A stretch of DNA of 11,866 nt, taken from contig CAJTVH010000068.1 of NCBI GenBank assembly GCA_910579745.1, positions 1 to 11,866 on the forward strand, given 5' to 3'. The position numbers and the translations under genes are program-made. Source of the DNA: an uncultured Clostridia bacterium (GTDB lineage Bacteria; Bacillota; Clostridia; Lachnospirales; CAG-274). Below, in pieces: positions 1 through 7,608 of this stretch. How positions within the stretch are numbered: the stretch's first letter is position 1; every line of letters begins with the position of its first letter. The notes beneath the pieces were generated by a model that saw only the letters and a program-made list of their open reading frames with translations, made no database searches and was not told the origin of the DNA.

Positions 1-2317
1 GAAGAATATCATAATCAACAACCTCCCGCATCCATTCATCAGTACACTCTTCAGCTCCGCAGAAATAACTGTGTCCAATACAAAACCCACTGCCAAGATA
101 TTTATCGTTAGCTATTTCCTTATTCAGATTTTTTATCTCTGAAATAAGTCTGTCAAACGTATCGTTATCAAAAGATTCTTGATATTTTAAAAAACCTTCC
201 GAGTCAAATCCTGGTCCCATATCAAAAAAACTGAAACGTCTTCTCAAAGCGTAATCAATCATAGCGAGGCTTCTGTCCGCCGTGTTCATCATTCCGATAA
301 TATGTAATCTTTCAGGAACAGAAAAATTCACACCGTTATAAGCTAGTTTAGCGCTTTTACCTCGATAATCGCTTTCAATCAGCATTAAAAGCTCGCCGAA
401 AATCTTACTCATATTTCCTCTATTTATTTCATCAATAATAAAGAAATAATCTTTGTCTGGATTTTCTGACGCTTTCTTACAAAAATGATAAAAAACCCCA
501 TACCTCAACTCAAATCCTTCTCTAACCGGTTTATATCCAATTACAAAATCCTCATAAGAATAATTCTGATGAAACTGCACAAACTCAATACGATTATCAT
601 CTTTTACCCCCATAATTGAATAACAAAGCCTTTTCGCAGCAAAAGTCTTGCCTACTCCCGGCGCTCCCTGCAAAATTATATTCTTTTTCCTTTTCAAAAC
701 TGATACAAGACGGTCGTATTTTGCCTCTGACATATATACTTCCTCAAGAAATTCTTTTTTTGTATATTTTTTGTCAGCATCTATAGAAGAAAATATTGCG
801 TTTTTCTCACAAATTAAACCAACAATAAAATCATACTCATTTTTACTCAACTTAAAAAGACTGCCTTGCTGATTAGTAAAATACTCCATATTCCCCAATT
901 CAGGACAGTCTTTTAAAACAGCGTAATCAATTGGAGACGACAGATCCTCCACTTTCTCAAAGCAAATCTTCTCGCCGTCCTGCTCATCTGTTACTCTTCC
1001 TATAGCTACTACTTGTTTTACAGGATATGACTCATACCCTATAATCATATCGCCTTTTTTTACATCCAAAAAATTTTTAAAAACGCGCCTTTTATTTCCG
1101 TTATTGTTAAATAAAGTATATGATTCTGTTTCTCCAATATCAATATTAGAAAAACTCCAAATCCTTGGATTAGCGTTCAGCCACCAATAGTTACTCTCAT
1201 TCCCATTCGTGTCAGACTCAGCGTAAAGCTGTATATCTGAAAAGTCTACCTCATCAAGCGCATTAGAAAGCTCGTCACGCAGTTTCCAAAGATATAAACT
1301 TTCCCCATTATTATCAATAGATTTACCAACATATAAAATTGGCCACCAAATAACGTTATAATCATCCACAGTAAAAACAGGGCATTCTGTCATATTCGCG
1401 ACACGCTTGGCGAGCGCCAAAGAGCCGTTCTCATAAAACTCCTTAGTTCTTCCATATTTAATAGATAACTGCTCACAGGTTGCCTTTCCGCCATAATCCT
1501 TAATCCTCGCCATAATCTCCAAGCCGCTTTCAGTAAATACAATAGGGTTTATCAAAAGTTCTGTCCAATCCTCAACCGTAAGCTTTGGTGAATAATCCAC
1601 GGGCCACCATCTCTCATCCATAGATTCAGTGGTATGTAAGCCAAAATATCTACTGATATAAAAAGCGACATCAACAGTTAAAATATGAAGTTTCTCGTCA
1701 GGATAACAATCTTCCGTAACACGCTCCCTGAAAAGATTAATCAGCTCATCATCATTTACAAGCTCCTCACAAATTTCATCATAAAACAAAATAAAATTTC
1801 GTATATTATCGGTATATAACCCCTTTTTAAATCTATAATCGCTTTTAAGCTTGTCAGACAGCGCTTTTATCTCATTAAATTTATAAATATAATATTTATC
1901 AGGATAGCGTAGCCAGAGATAAGTGGATATGGCGTTTTCATCTTGATAATGACGCGCGGCGCCATTTCCATAACGCTCTAAAAGCAAATCAGATTTTATT
2001 TTAAAGCTGTCTATACGCTCATAAATATCATCTCTCTCATCAAAAAGTCCAATAAACATAGAACGGACTTCTTCTGAATTTATTTCAGCGAATTTTATAA
2101 TCATTTTAGCGGGAAGATGATTAACAAATTTCAAAAGGTTACCTGTTTTGGAAAACGCTTCTGCAAGCATTTGAGAAAAATCATAAGAATTAATATCCCA
2201 ACTCTCTTGAAATTTCTTTACGGCTTCCCATTTATATTTTTCTTTTGGCCATATTTTCTCAATAAAATCTCTTTTATAACCTGTAAGCGCCTCTTTAAGA
2301 GAAAGTTTATCAAACAT
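1..2317 (-). CDS. mcrB: McrB-type GTPase subunit of a type IV (McrBC) restriction system with an EVE domain; 3' end outside the window
   Basis: The reading frame stays open from 2317 to the left edge (772 codons), so the C-terminus is missing. Seen, in order: a helical N-terminal region (about 1-230); a middle region with two Trp-Trp-Pro motifs and a GGKAT stretch; an EVE/PUA-like domain (about 374-497, starting ESNYWWLNANP); then an AAA+ core with Walker A GAPGVGKT (551-558), Walker B FFIIDEIN around D629-E630, the McrB signature MNTADRS (N678-S683) and a following ALRRRF. McrB proteins are GTP-driven translocases that recruit the nuclease McrC to cut DNA with modified cytosines; EVE domains read modified bases. 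mcrC would be expected just beyond position 1 (inference). Start: an in-frame ATG lies at 2332, but GGGAG inside those first codons is spaced correctly for the ATG at 2317, which I prefer. It lies 158 bp downstream of the ATPase gene on the same strand, so co-transcription is likely. Confidence 0.93.
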   Translation of the reverse strand, partial: MFDKLSLKEALTGYKRDFIEKIWPKEKYKWEAVKKFQESWDINSYDFSQMLAEAFSKTGNLLKFVNHLPAKMIIKFAEINSEEVRSMFIGLFDERDDIYERIDSFKIKSDLLLERYGNGAARHYQDENAISTYLWLRYPDKYYIYKFNEIKALSDKLKSDYRFKKGLYTDNIRNFILFYDEICEELVNDDELINLFRERVTEDCYPDEKLHILTVDVAFYISRYFGLHTTESMDERWWPVDYSPKLTVEDWTELLINPIVFTESGLEIMARIKDYGGKATCEQLSIKYGRTKEFYENGSLALAKRVANMTECPVFTVDDYNVIWWPILYVGKSIDNNGESLYLWKLRDELSNALDEVDFSDIQLYAESDTNGNESNYWWLNANPRIWSFSNIDIGETESYTLFNNNGNKRRVFKNFLDVKKGDMIIGYESYPVKQVVAIGRVTDEQDGEKICFEKVEDLSSPIDYAVLKDCPELGNMEYFTNQQGSLFKLSKNEYDFIVGLICEKNAIFSSIDADKKYTKKEFLEEVYMSEAKYDRLVSVLKRKKNIILQGAPGVGKTFAAKRLCYSIMGVKDDNRIEFVQFHQNYSYEDFVIGYKPVREGFELRYGVFYHFCKKASENPDKDYFFIIDEINRGNMSKIFGELLMLIESDYRGKSAKLAYNGVNFSVPERLHIIGMMNTADRSLAMIDYALRRRFSFFDMGPGFDSEGFLKYQESFDNDTFDRLISEIKNLNKEIANDKYLGSGFCIGHSYFCGAEECTDEWMREVVDYDIL

Positions 2318-2384
2318 ATTTTCATCTCCCATTATTTATAAAAACTATATAAACATAATTTCTTAGAGTTTTTTAAAGCTTATC

Positions 2385-2430
2385 TTATATCTTCACCAAA
2401 AACATCAATTATCCGAAAAATAAGATATAA
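2385..2430. repeat. AT-only inverted repeat in the ATPase-mcrB gap
   Basis: TTATATCTT at 2385-2393 is the exact reverse complement of AAGATATAA at 2422-2430, with a 28-base spacer. The arms contain almost no G or C, so an RNA hairpin would be weak. It may be an operator or chance in AT-rich DNA. I see no strong sigma-A promoter and no canonical terminator elsewhere in the 158-bp gap. Confidence 0.25.
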
Positions 2431-2475
2431 TTAATAAATCACTCAAATAAATATATCATACTTTCACTTTATCAA

Positions 2476-4740
2476 TCAATTATCAATGCCCATCATCATT
2501 TTATAATGATGTTCCTGACTCATCACCTCAAAAATCAATTTGAATACTTCTTTATATTGTTTCACATCGTCACGCTCCTGGATATATAGTTCACTCTCAA
2601 TGCCAGCCAAATTATTAATATAATTTAACATATACGACGCCATACGATACTTTGTATAATCCCGCCGACCGTTTATCATAGTTATAAACTTATCTTTATT
2701 CCTCTCTAATACAATATCTCTTATAATATTTCTTTCATATCCGCACAATCGCAGAAAGTAATAGTTCAAAATTCGATGAATCACATTCAAGACAGCAACA
2801 GGTGAACTTACCTCTTTAAACTCATCCCACAAAGCTGTATAAGAATCACTGACAGGATTATAATTTTCCTGTTCATCTGAATTTTTTTGATTTTGACGAG
2901 TGCAAATATATATGTCGGAAACATTATTTGTCTTTCTAATCATAAAAAAAGATACGTCTCTGTATCGCTTAACTTGATTATACGATATTTCCTTGTGAAA
3001 AGAGGCGTTATGCGTTAAAATAAAAATTTGCTTAATATAATTATCCTTAGATTTTTCCCATTGAGGAATAATATTGTTGTGACAAATCTCAATCATTTCC
3101 CTAACAAGAGCACTGATAATAAACATTGCCGAACTGTCCATACCAGAAACAGGATCATCAATCACAACAATTTTATCTTTTGAGCTTTCCCCGCTGTAAC
3201 TGCCCTTCGTAAGATAGTAAAAATATAAAAAAGCTATAAAATTCCGCTCTCCCTCACTTAGCTTATCAGCAACACTTCCATCCAAACGCTCCACTCTATA
3301 AGTATTTTGAACTCCCGCCTCTTCCTCAAGCCTAAATCCTTGAAAACCGGATTTATATAAAATATTGTTAATACCATCTACCGCCTCCTTTGTATTTACA
3401 ACTTGTTTATTTAACTCACTTATTTCTCTCGCCAGCTCCCGCCCCTCATCAATAACGCGGTTTATTTTTCGGTCTAATTCGTTAATTTCTTTCTCAAGCG
3501 TCGAGACAGTCTCCTTATATATATTAATATCATCTTTCAATACAAAAGCCAAATACTCCCAAACTTCCGATTTACATTTCGTTTTCTTGGTTTTTACATC
3601 TTTAACAATCTCATTATTCGCCATAATCTCTTTATTCAAAGTATCTATAACAGAACCGATTTCAAGTAACAACGAATCAGTATCCTCTAAAGCCGCTATT
3701 GATGTCGGTTCTTTTATTTTTTTATCAATTATTTGTGAGTTAATAGTAATAGAAGCAGATAACATTTTTAATTTTGTCTCATAATCGTCTAAATTTAACC
3801 CTGGCATATGATTTCGCAAATTAGAGCGTAAAGTTATAACAATATTCTCCATCTCCGATATATAAATATTCTTAAATTTATTAATAGCGTTAATATCATT
3901 TTGATACTGAGCGTCAAAACAGGCGGCAATTTCTTTTTCAAAATTATTTGGAAGTTTCCTCTGACAATAGGGACATTTTCCATTAGTTCGCCCTGTATAA
4001 TGGCTATGCCCCTGACGAACCCAATCAGTAGCGTTAAGAGCTTTTATAAAATTAGCGAAAGGCGTTTCAACTCTGCTTACAATCGCTTTCCCCATAAGCT
4101 CATAACCGGACAAAGAAGCGTATGTTACCTTTCCCGCTTTAATAAACAAATTATATGTACTCGCGTTTTTTGAAAAAACCGTTTTATAAAAAGTTTCAAG
4201 TTTATTAAAATCATGGGCAATTGGCTTGGTATTTAAAATTTCCTCTCCAAATAATGAAATTTTTTTCTTTCCGGTAATAGCTTCGTCAAAAATATTTCTA
4301 AGTTCCTTTGTTTTATTCCAGCAAGTATTTTTAAAATCGGTTATAGTTTTTTCCTTAGACAACCTTTTTTTCTCCGCATTATTAATAAATTCATTGTACT
4401 CGTCTAACTTCTCAGCCTTTCTCATTATTTTCTCGTCAATTTTCTTCTGTATATCAATATTTGTTTTTGAAACAGTAAACACGCCGGCTAAATTCCTGTA
4501 ATTTCCGAAATTGTCATTTACAAAATCCATGTCATAAATCAAAATATCAAAATCATTTTTAGATTTACCGTATTGCCATCGTACACCGTTGTTTAAACGA
4601 ATCGTACGCGCTATTGTAGATTTTCCGACTCCGTTTTTCCCATAGAAGATATTAACAAATGAAGGCTCAAAAACATTTCCTCTAAAGGTAGCGTCATCAA
4701 GTATCACTTCCTCAATAACCGATTTAACTTTCTTTTCCAT
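2476..4740 (-). CDS. AAA_13-type ABC ATPase with CxxC zinc hook (RloC/PrrC-like), putative defence protein
   Basis: A 754-residue SMC/Rad50-like ATPase. Seen, numbered from the start at 4740: Walker A GKNGVGKS (34-41); a long charged coiled-coil region; CPYC (256-259), a zinc-hook-like CxxC; a second coiled coil (about 405-455); ABC signature LSEGERN (494-500); Walker B IVVIDDPVSGMD (524-535); H-loop THN (576-578); then about 175 C-terminal residues ending SQEHHYKMMMG. This layout matches the AAA_13 group containing the tRNA anticodon nucleases PrrC and RloC; the CxxC hook points to RloC. However, no R-x3-E motif, reported as catalytic in PrrC, occurs in the C-terminal part, so nuclease activity is not supported by motif. 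Start: ATG at 4755 is in frame, but GGGAGG just inside it is ideally placed for the ATG at 4740. It precedes mcrB in the same direction, which suggests a shared defence operon. Confidence 0.85.
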   Translation of the reverse strand: MEKKVKSVIEEVILDDATFRGNVFEPSFVNIFYGKNGVGKSTIARTIRLNNGVRWQYGKSKNDFDILIYDMDFVNDNFGNYRNLAGVFTVSKTNIDIQKKIDEKIMRKAEKLDEYNEFINNAEKKRLSKEKTITDFKNTCWNKTKELRNIFDEAITGKKKISLFGEEILNTKPIAHDFNKLETFYKTVFSKNASTYNLFIKAGKVTYASLSGYELMGKAIVSRVETPFANFIKALNATDWVRQGHSHYTGRTNGKCPYCQRKLPNNFEKEIAACFDAQYQNDINAINKFKNIYISEMENIVITLRSNLRNHMPGLNLDDYETKLKMLSASITINSQIIDKKIKEPTSIAALEDTDSLLLEIGSVIDTLNKEIMANNEIVKDVKTKKTKCKSEVWEYLAFVLKDDINIYKETVSTLEKEINELDRKINRVIDEGRELAREISELNKQVVNTKEAVDGINNILYKSGFQGFRLEEEAGVQNTYRVERLDGSVADKLSEGERNFIAFLYFYYLTKGSYSGESSKDKIVVIDDPVSGMDSSAMFIISALVREMIEICHNNIIPQWEKSKDNYIKQIFILTHNASFHKEISYNQVKRYRDVSFFMIRKTNNVSDIYICTRQNQKNSDEQENYNPVSDSYTALWDEFKEVSSPVAVLNVIHRILNYYFLRLCGYERNIIRDIVLERNKDKFITMINGRRDYTKYRMASYMLNYINNLAGIESELYIQERDDVKQYKEVFKLIFEVMSQEHHYKMMMGIDN

Positions 4741-4760
4741 ACGCCGCCCTCCCATTATAG

Positions 4761-4785
4761 ATGAATTTTACATTAATAAATTCAT
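4761..4785. promoter_or_regulatory. Operator-like inverted repeat before the ATPase gene
   Basis: ATGAATTT (4761-4768) and AAATTCAT (4778-4785) are perfect 8-base inverted arms around a 9-base spacer. The repeat lies 20 bp upstream of the preferred start of the ATPase gene. Its position suits a repressor site or an mRNA hairpin near the ribosome binding site. No cognate regulator is recognisable and no strong promoter was found just upstream. Confidence 0.4.
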
Positions 4786-4973
4786 TCTTTGCCTTATACT
4801 CATAAATCTCAAAATATACACTAAACCGTCTAAAATCACTTTATGATATAAAACTCAAAAAATTTTAAAACACAAAGAATATAACCGAAATTTATCCTTA
4901 ATTTTTCTTAAAAACCCTATATCTGATTTCGTAATTTATTTAACTACCGCAATCCGCAAATTTTTTTAGAGGA
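4786..4973. other. Intergenic AT-rich DNA, nothing recognised
   Basis: This 188-bp stretch upstream of the ATPase gene presumably holds its promoter, but I found no pair of -35 and -10 boxes at good spacing on the minus strand. No ORF with a ribosome binding site and no repeat was seen. Confidence 0.5.
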
Positions 4974-5040
4974 AACCAATAAAAAAACGCCTTAATATAC
5001 CAGCTTTTTAAAAAGCCGTTTTTTCATTTTTTTATTGGTT
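4974..5040. repeat. 67-bp palindromic element, possible bidirectional terminator
   Basis: The ends AACCAATAAAAAAA (4974-4987) and TTTTTTTATTGGTT (5027-5040) are perfect 14-base inverted repeats. In the centre is a second palindrome, GCTTTTTAAAAAGC (5003-5016). Read on either strand the structure ends in a run of T, so it could stop transcripts from both sides, including read-through from the ferredoxin operon towards the defence genes. It could also be a very small MITE, but no clear target duplication is visible. Confidence 0.5.
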
Positions 5041-5070
5041 CGCTATAAATGAGTTTTAAAGAATATATTA

Positions 5071-5231
5071 GGGCGTATCTGAAAACTATCATAAGCTATC
5101 AGTTATATACGCGAAATATCCAAAAAATTATTAAAAAATAAACGAGAACGGTTCAATTAAACAGAAAAGCCTTTCTGTTTCGCTTTATTTTTTATAATTT
5201 TTCGCGCGTATCTTAGTTTTCAGATATACTC
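5071..5231. mobile_element. MITE-like element, copy 1 (161 bp)
   Basis: Ends: GGGCGTATCTGAAAACTA on the left and the reverse complement of GAGTATATCTGAAAACTA on the right (16 of 18 match), flanked on both sides by TA (5069-5070 and 5232-5233). It has no coding capacity. The interior is nearly palindromic: an AACAGAAA/TTTCTGTT hairpin with loop AGCC (5160-5179) is the tip of a long stem formed by the two halves. TA duplications are typical of IS630/Tc1-mariner and some IS5-group transposases; the parent element is not in the window. It differs from copy 2 at about 12 of 161 positions by hand alignment. Confidence 0.8.
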
Positions 5232-5282
5232 TAGTATATTTTATCTTAAAAAATAAAAAATTTCAACTCCGATATTATTTTA

Positions 5283-5443
5283 TGGCGTATCTGAAAACTA
5301 TCATAAGCTATCAGTTATATACGTGAAATATCCAAAAAATTATTAAAAAATAAGCGAAAACGGTTCAATTAAACAGAAAAGCCTTTCTGTTTCGTTTTAT
5401 TTTTTATAATTTTTGGTACATATTTTAGTTTTCAGATACGCTC
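5283..5443. mobile_element. MITE-like element, copy 2 (161 bp), overlapping the end of the ferredoxin gene
   Basis: Same length and orientation as copy 1, 51 bp to its right. The inverted ends share a perfect GCGTATCTGAAAACTA (16 bases), flanked by TA at 5281-5282 and 5444-5445. The central hairpin is at 5372-5391. The right end (5432-5443) encodes the last three residues and stop codon of the EFR1 gene on the minus strand. Compared with copy 1, the right sub-arm has diverged most (about 5 of the 12 differences lie in 13 bases), which weakens that part of the stem. Confidence 0.82.
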
Positions 5444-6208
5444 TAATGAAATCCTGCCTTTATCAATTTTAGCGTCGGGATGATGATATTGAAACCTACT
5501 ATATAATATTGGAATTTTTACTCTCGTGGCGTTTTTCGGACACCAGTGCACACAAGCGTAACATGCTGCGCATTTATTTCCGTGTATAGCACGTTTTTCT
5601 TTTATTGTTATATTATTTGTGGGACATATCTTTTGGCACAGTCCGCAACCGTCACAATCTTTATTAATTCTAAAATTTTTTATCGGGGAAAGCCTCAATA
5701 ATGATTTATTTTTATAAAAAAAAGAATCCTCCACAAAATTGTCCTCGACTTTAACTCCCTTTGATTTATAATTTTCAATTCTATTCCTAATATCCGAGAT
5801 TATATTCTTTACAGTTAACGGAGCGGCGCTTAACCTTCGCGAATTTTGCTTTTTACTGCTGATAATACAGTTACCTGGCATTGAAATATCAAAAAACGAA
5901 CAGAGTCCGCTTCCAATTGTACAAAATATTTTATCGGCGCTGTCGTTTGATTTGCCGCTTTTGCCCACATTTGATGTAAGTATGGCAAAAGTATATGTAT
6001 CAGGATTAATTTTCAGTCTCAAAAGTCGGTCTTTTACAATCCATGGTAAATCCCCCATATAAGTGGGACAAACAATTCCTATCACTTTATCTTCCACAAA
6101 CAGCTTATCCTTTATGTCAATAATATTTTTCATCTCTTCTCTTAATTCTTTAGATAATTCATTCGCTACCCAAAGAGAATTTCCCGTACCTGTAAAATAA
6201 AAAATCAT
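5432..6208 (-). CDS. EFR1-family flavodoxin/ferredoxin fusion protein
   Basis: A 258-residue soluble electron-transfer protein. The N-terminal flavodoxin-like part has the phosphate-binding loop FTGTGNS (5-11) and the CPTYMGDLP segment (48-56). The C-terminal part has two 4Fe-4S motifs: C185-x2-C188-x2-C191-x3-C195-P and C213-x2-C216-x2-C219-x3-C223-P. This domain order is typical of EFR1 proteins of anaerobic Firmicutes, whose exact partners are largely unknown. Start: ATG at 6208 follows a strong AGGAGG. It begins 9 bp after the ArsR stop, so the two form an operon. Oddity: the last residues E256-R257-I258 and the TGA stop come from the terminal repeat of the adjacent MITE, and the TA of the target duplication is in codon 255. 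Length is close to the family's usual size, so only the tail has been rewritten and function is probably kept. Confidence 0.9.
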   Translation of the reverse strand: MIFYFTGTGNSLWVANELSKELREEMKNIIDIKDKLFVEDKVIGIVCPTYMGDLPWIVKDRLLRLKINPDTYTFAILTSNVGKSGKSNDSADKIFCTIGSGLCSFFDISMPGNCIISSKKQNSRRLSAAPLTVKNIISDIRNRIENYKSKGVKVEDNFVEDSFFYKNKSLLRLSPIKNFRINKDCDGCGLCQKICPTNNITIKEKRAIHGNKCAACYACVHWCPKNATRVKIPILYSRFQYHHPDAKIDKGRISLERI

Positions 6209-6217
6209 ATTTTCCTC

Positions 6218-6571
6218 CTATTCCTCACCTTTTCTGTCAGGTAATATATTCATAAACAATTTTACATGTTCCACAAATTTCAGCAAATTATCCATACATT
6301 CTTCGTTAGCGTCAACATAATAATAATTTTTTGTAGCGTCTCGTCGAGATTTTACTATTCCCGCTTTTTTTAAAATCTGTAAATGCCTTGAAACCGCTGG
6401 TCTTGAAATATTAGTTAATTTTACAAAATCACCTATTCTAAGACCATCGCAATCACCCTCATATCTTAAAAGACAAAGTAAAATATGCTGCCTAGTTCTA
6501 TCACCTAACGCTGTTAATACATCAGCGCAGGACAAAAGCTCAGTCATTAACTTTTCTTTTTCCTCTCTCAA
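6218..6571 (-). CDS. ArsR-family winged-helix transcriptional regulator
   Basis: A 117-residue DNA-binding protein. Seen: the opening helix ADVLTALGDRTRQHILLCLL (16-35) and the winged-helix core with recognition helix NISRPAVSRHLQILKKAGIV (54-73), followed by the wing SRRDATKNYYYVD (75-87). The ELCVCDL metal box of classic ArsR/SmtB sensors is absent; the cysteines present are C15, C33, C41 and C92, so the signal is unknown. Start: the first codon is TTG at 6571, placed 9 bases after a near-perfect GGAGG; the next in-frame ATG (6547) is too far from it. It is the first gene of an operon with the EFR1 protein, so it probably controls that redox protein and itself (inference). Confidence 0.88.
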   Translation of the reverse strand: MREEKEKLMTELLSCADVLTALGDRTRQHILLCLLRYEGDCDGLRIGDFVKLTNISRPAVSRHLQILKKAGIVKSRRDATKNYYYVDANEECMDNLLKFVEHVKLFMNILPDRKGEE

Positions 6572-6599
6572 TTAAAATCACCTCCTTCCTTCATAAAAA

Positions 6600-6608
6600 A
6601 TTATAACA
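6600..6608 (-). promoter_or_regulatory. Extended -10 promoter for the arsR-EFR1 operon
   Basis: On the minus strand TGTTATAAT (6608-6600) gives a TGn-TATAAT extended -10 box. The expected -35 position 17 bases upstream is poor (AAACTG), which extended -10 promoters tolerate. The transcript would start close to the AAGGAGG ribosome binding site of the TTG start. Confidence 0.45.
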
Positions 6609-6668
6609 TAAAAAATAAAAAACAGTTTAATAGATAAGAAAATCGAGACAATAAAAAATATAAATTCA

Positions 6669-7439
6669 TCATAGATAACTGTACAACTCATAAGCGTTAT
6701 ACTCATAGTCAAAATTATACCCCAGTTTTTCAGCCAAAGCCGCGGAATGTTTATTTTGAGCGTCCCAGCTTGGATATAGTCCACGTTCAACACATTCTAA
6801 AATTAATTTAGCTCCACAAATATAAGCGAGACCTTTTCTTCTATATTCTTCTCTCGTATCTATCTCTATCTCAATCCCACCTATATAACCGGCGTAAGAA
6901 GACGCTCCCGAAACAATTTTCCCGTTTTTTAAAATAACCGCACCCAAACCGTATTTTCGATACATATCATAATCTTTATACTGAGATACCCAGTCCTCAC
7001 ACCAGGGTATATTCCTACATCTCCAAAATAAATCCTCGTCAATCATTCGCATTATGTATTCGCCAGACAACATACCCACAGCCTTCCTAAGTAAATTCCC
7101 GTTAAAAATATTCTTTTCCTTTTTAAAAGCATACCTAATAACTTTTTTAACCTTTCTACCATAACATCTCTCAATAACTTCTTCCCAGCGCTTATTTCTA
7201 GGAATTAAAATAAGAAAATCCTTTTTACGCCAAAAAGGTTTATATAAAACAAGTTCCTCATCGGGAAGCCCCGCAAAAAAACAAAAGTCTCCCAAAAGAG
7301 CCATAGCAGAAATAGGATTTTCAATAGAATTAACATATAAATTTCCCATAACACCTTGCAGACAACTCCAAATTAAAGTTTCATCCCAGTCCTTAAATAA
7401 TAAAGCCTCCTTCCCATAATCTCTTGTTTCATAAATCAT
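6669..7439 (-). CDS. GNAT-family N-acetyltransferase
   Basis: A 256-residue protein whose C-terminal third is a GNAT domain: AVILKNGKIVSGASSY (167-182) forms strands, EIEIDTREEYRRKGLA (190-205) contains the acetyl-CoA pyrophosphate loop R-R-K-G-L-A, and SWDAQNKHSAALAEKLGY (224-241) is the closing helix seen in many GNATs. The first 130 residues resemble the substrate-side domain of the ZmaR-like GNAT group (Pfam GNAT_acetyltran, from memory). The substrate is unknown; related enzymes modify small molecules or antibiotics. The start at 7439 is kept because the protein begins typically; the GAGGGG ribosome site is 12 bases upstream, a little far. It lies 97 bp before arsR on the same strand, but arsR seems to have its own promoter. 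Confidence 0.82.
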   Translation of the reverse strand: MIYETRDYGKEALLFKDWDETLIWSCLQGVMGNLYVNSIENPISAMALLGDFCFFAGLPDEELVLYKPFWRKKDFLILIPRNKRWEEVIERCYGRKVKKVIRYAFKKEKNIFNGNLLRKAVGMLSGEYIMRMIDEDLFWRCRNIPWCEDWVSQYKDYDMYRKYGLGAVILKNGKIVSGASSYAGYIGGIEIEIDTREEYRRKGLAYICGAKLILECVERGLYPSWDAQNKHSAALAEKLGYNFDYEYNAYELYSYL

Positions 7440-7487
7440 ATTACAATATAACCCCTCTCATAATCACTATTTTTTGTAAAATATTTA

Positions 7488-7514
7488 AGTATAAAAATAA
7501 ATTCACTTTTTCAA
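7488..7514 (-). promoter_or_regulatory. Possible promoter of the acetyltransferase gene
   Basis: On the minus strand TTGAAA (7514-7509) and TATACT (7493-7488) are separated by 15 bases, slightly short of the usual 17. It would give a leader of roughly 40 bases before the ATG at 7439. Confidence 0.3.
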
Positions 7515-7608
7515 ATAATCAATTAAAAAACTAAACTTATCGCTTTCTTTATATTCTAAATCTTAACAATTACTATACATTCTATCATTTTTTATTCCTT
7601 AACATATA

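Noticed and set aside
2117..2341. 74-residue plus-strand ORF at the mcrB start
   Set aside because: Antisense to the McrB N-terminus and low in complexity.
3365..3784. 139-residue plus-strand ORF inside the ATPase gene
   Set aside because: Antisense shadow of a coiled-coil coding region; no ribosome site or recognisable domain.
5071..5443. CRISPR array
   Set aside because: Only two repeats, each 161 bp with inverted ends and TA duplications, which fits mobile elements.
6578..6793. 71-residue minus-strand ORF overlapping the end of the acetyltransferase
   Set aside because: Out-of-frame overlap with the GNAT domain; hydrophobic tail comes from AT-rich intergenic DNA, and there is no ribosome site.
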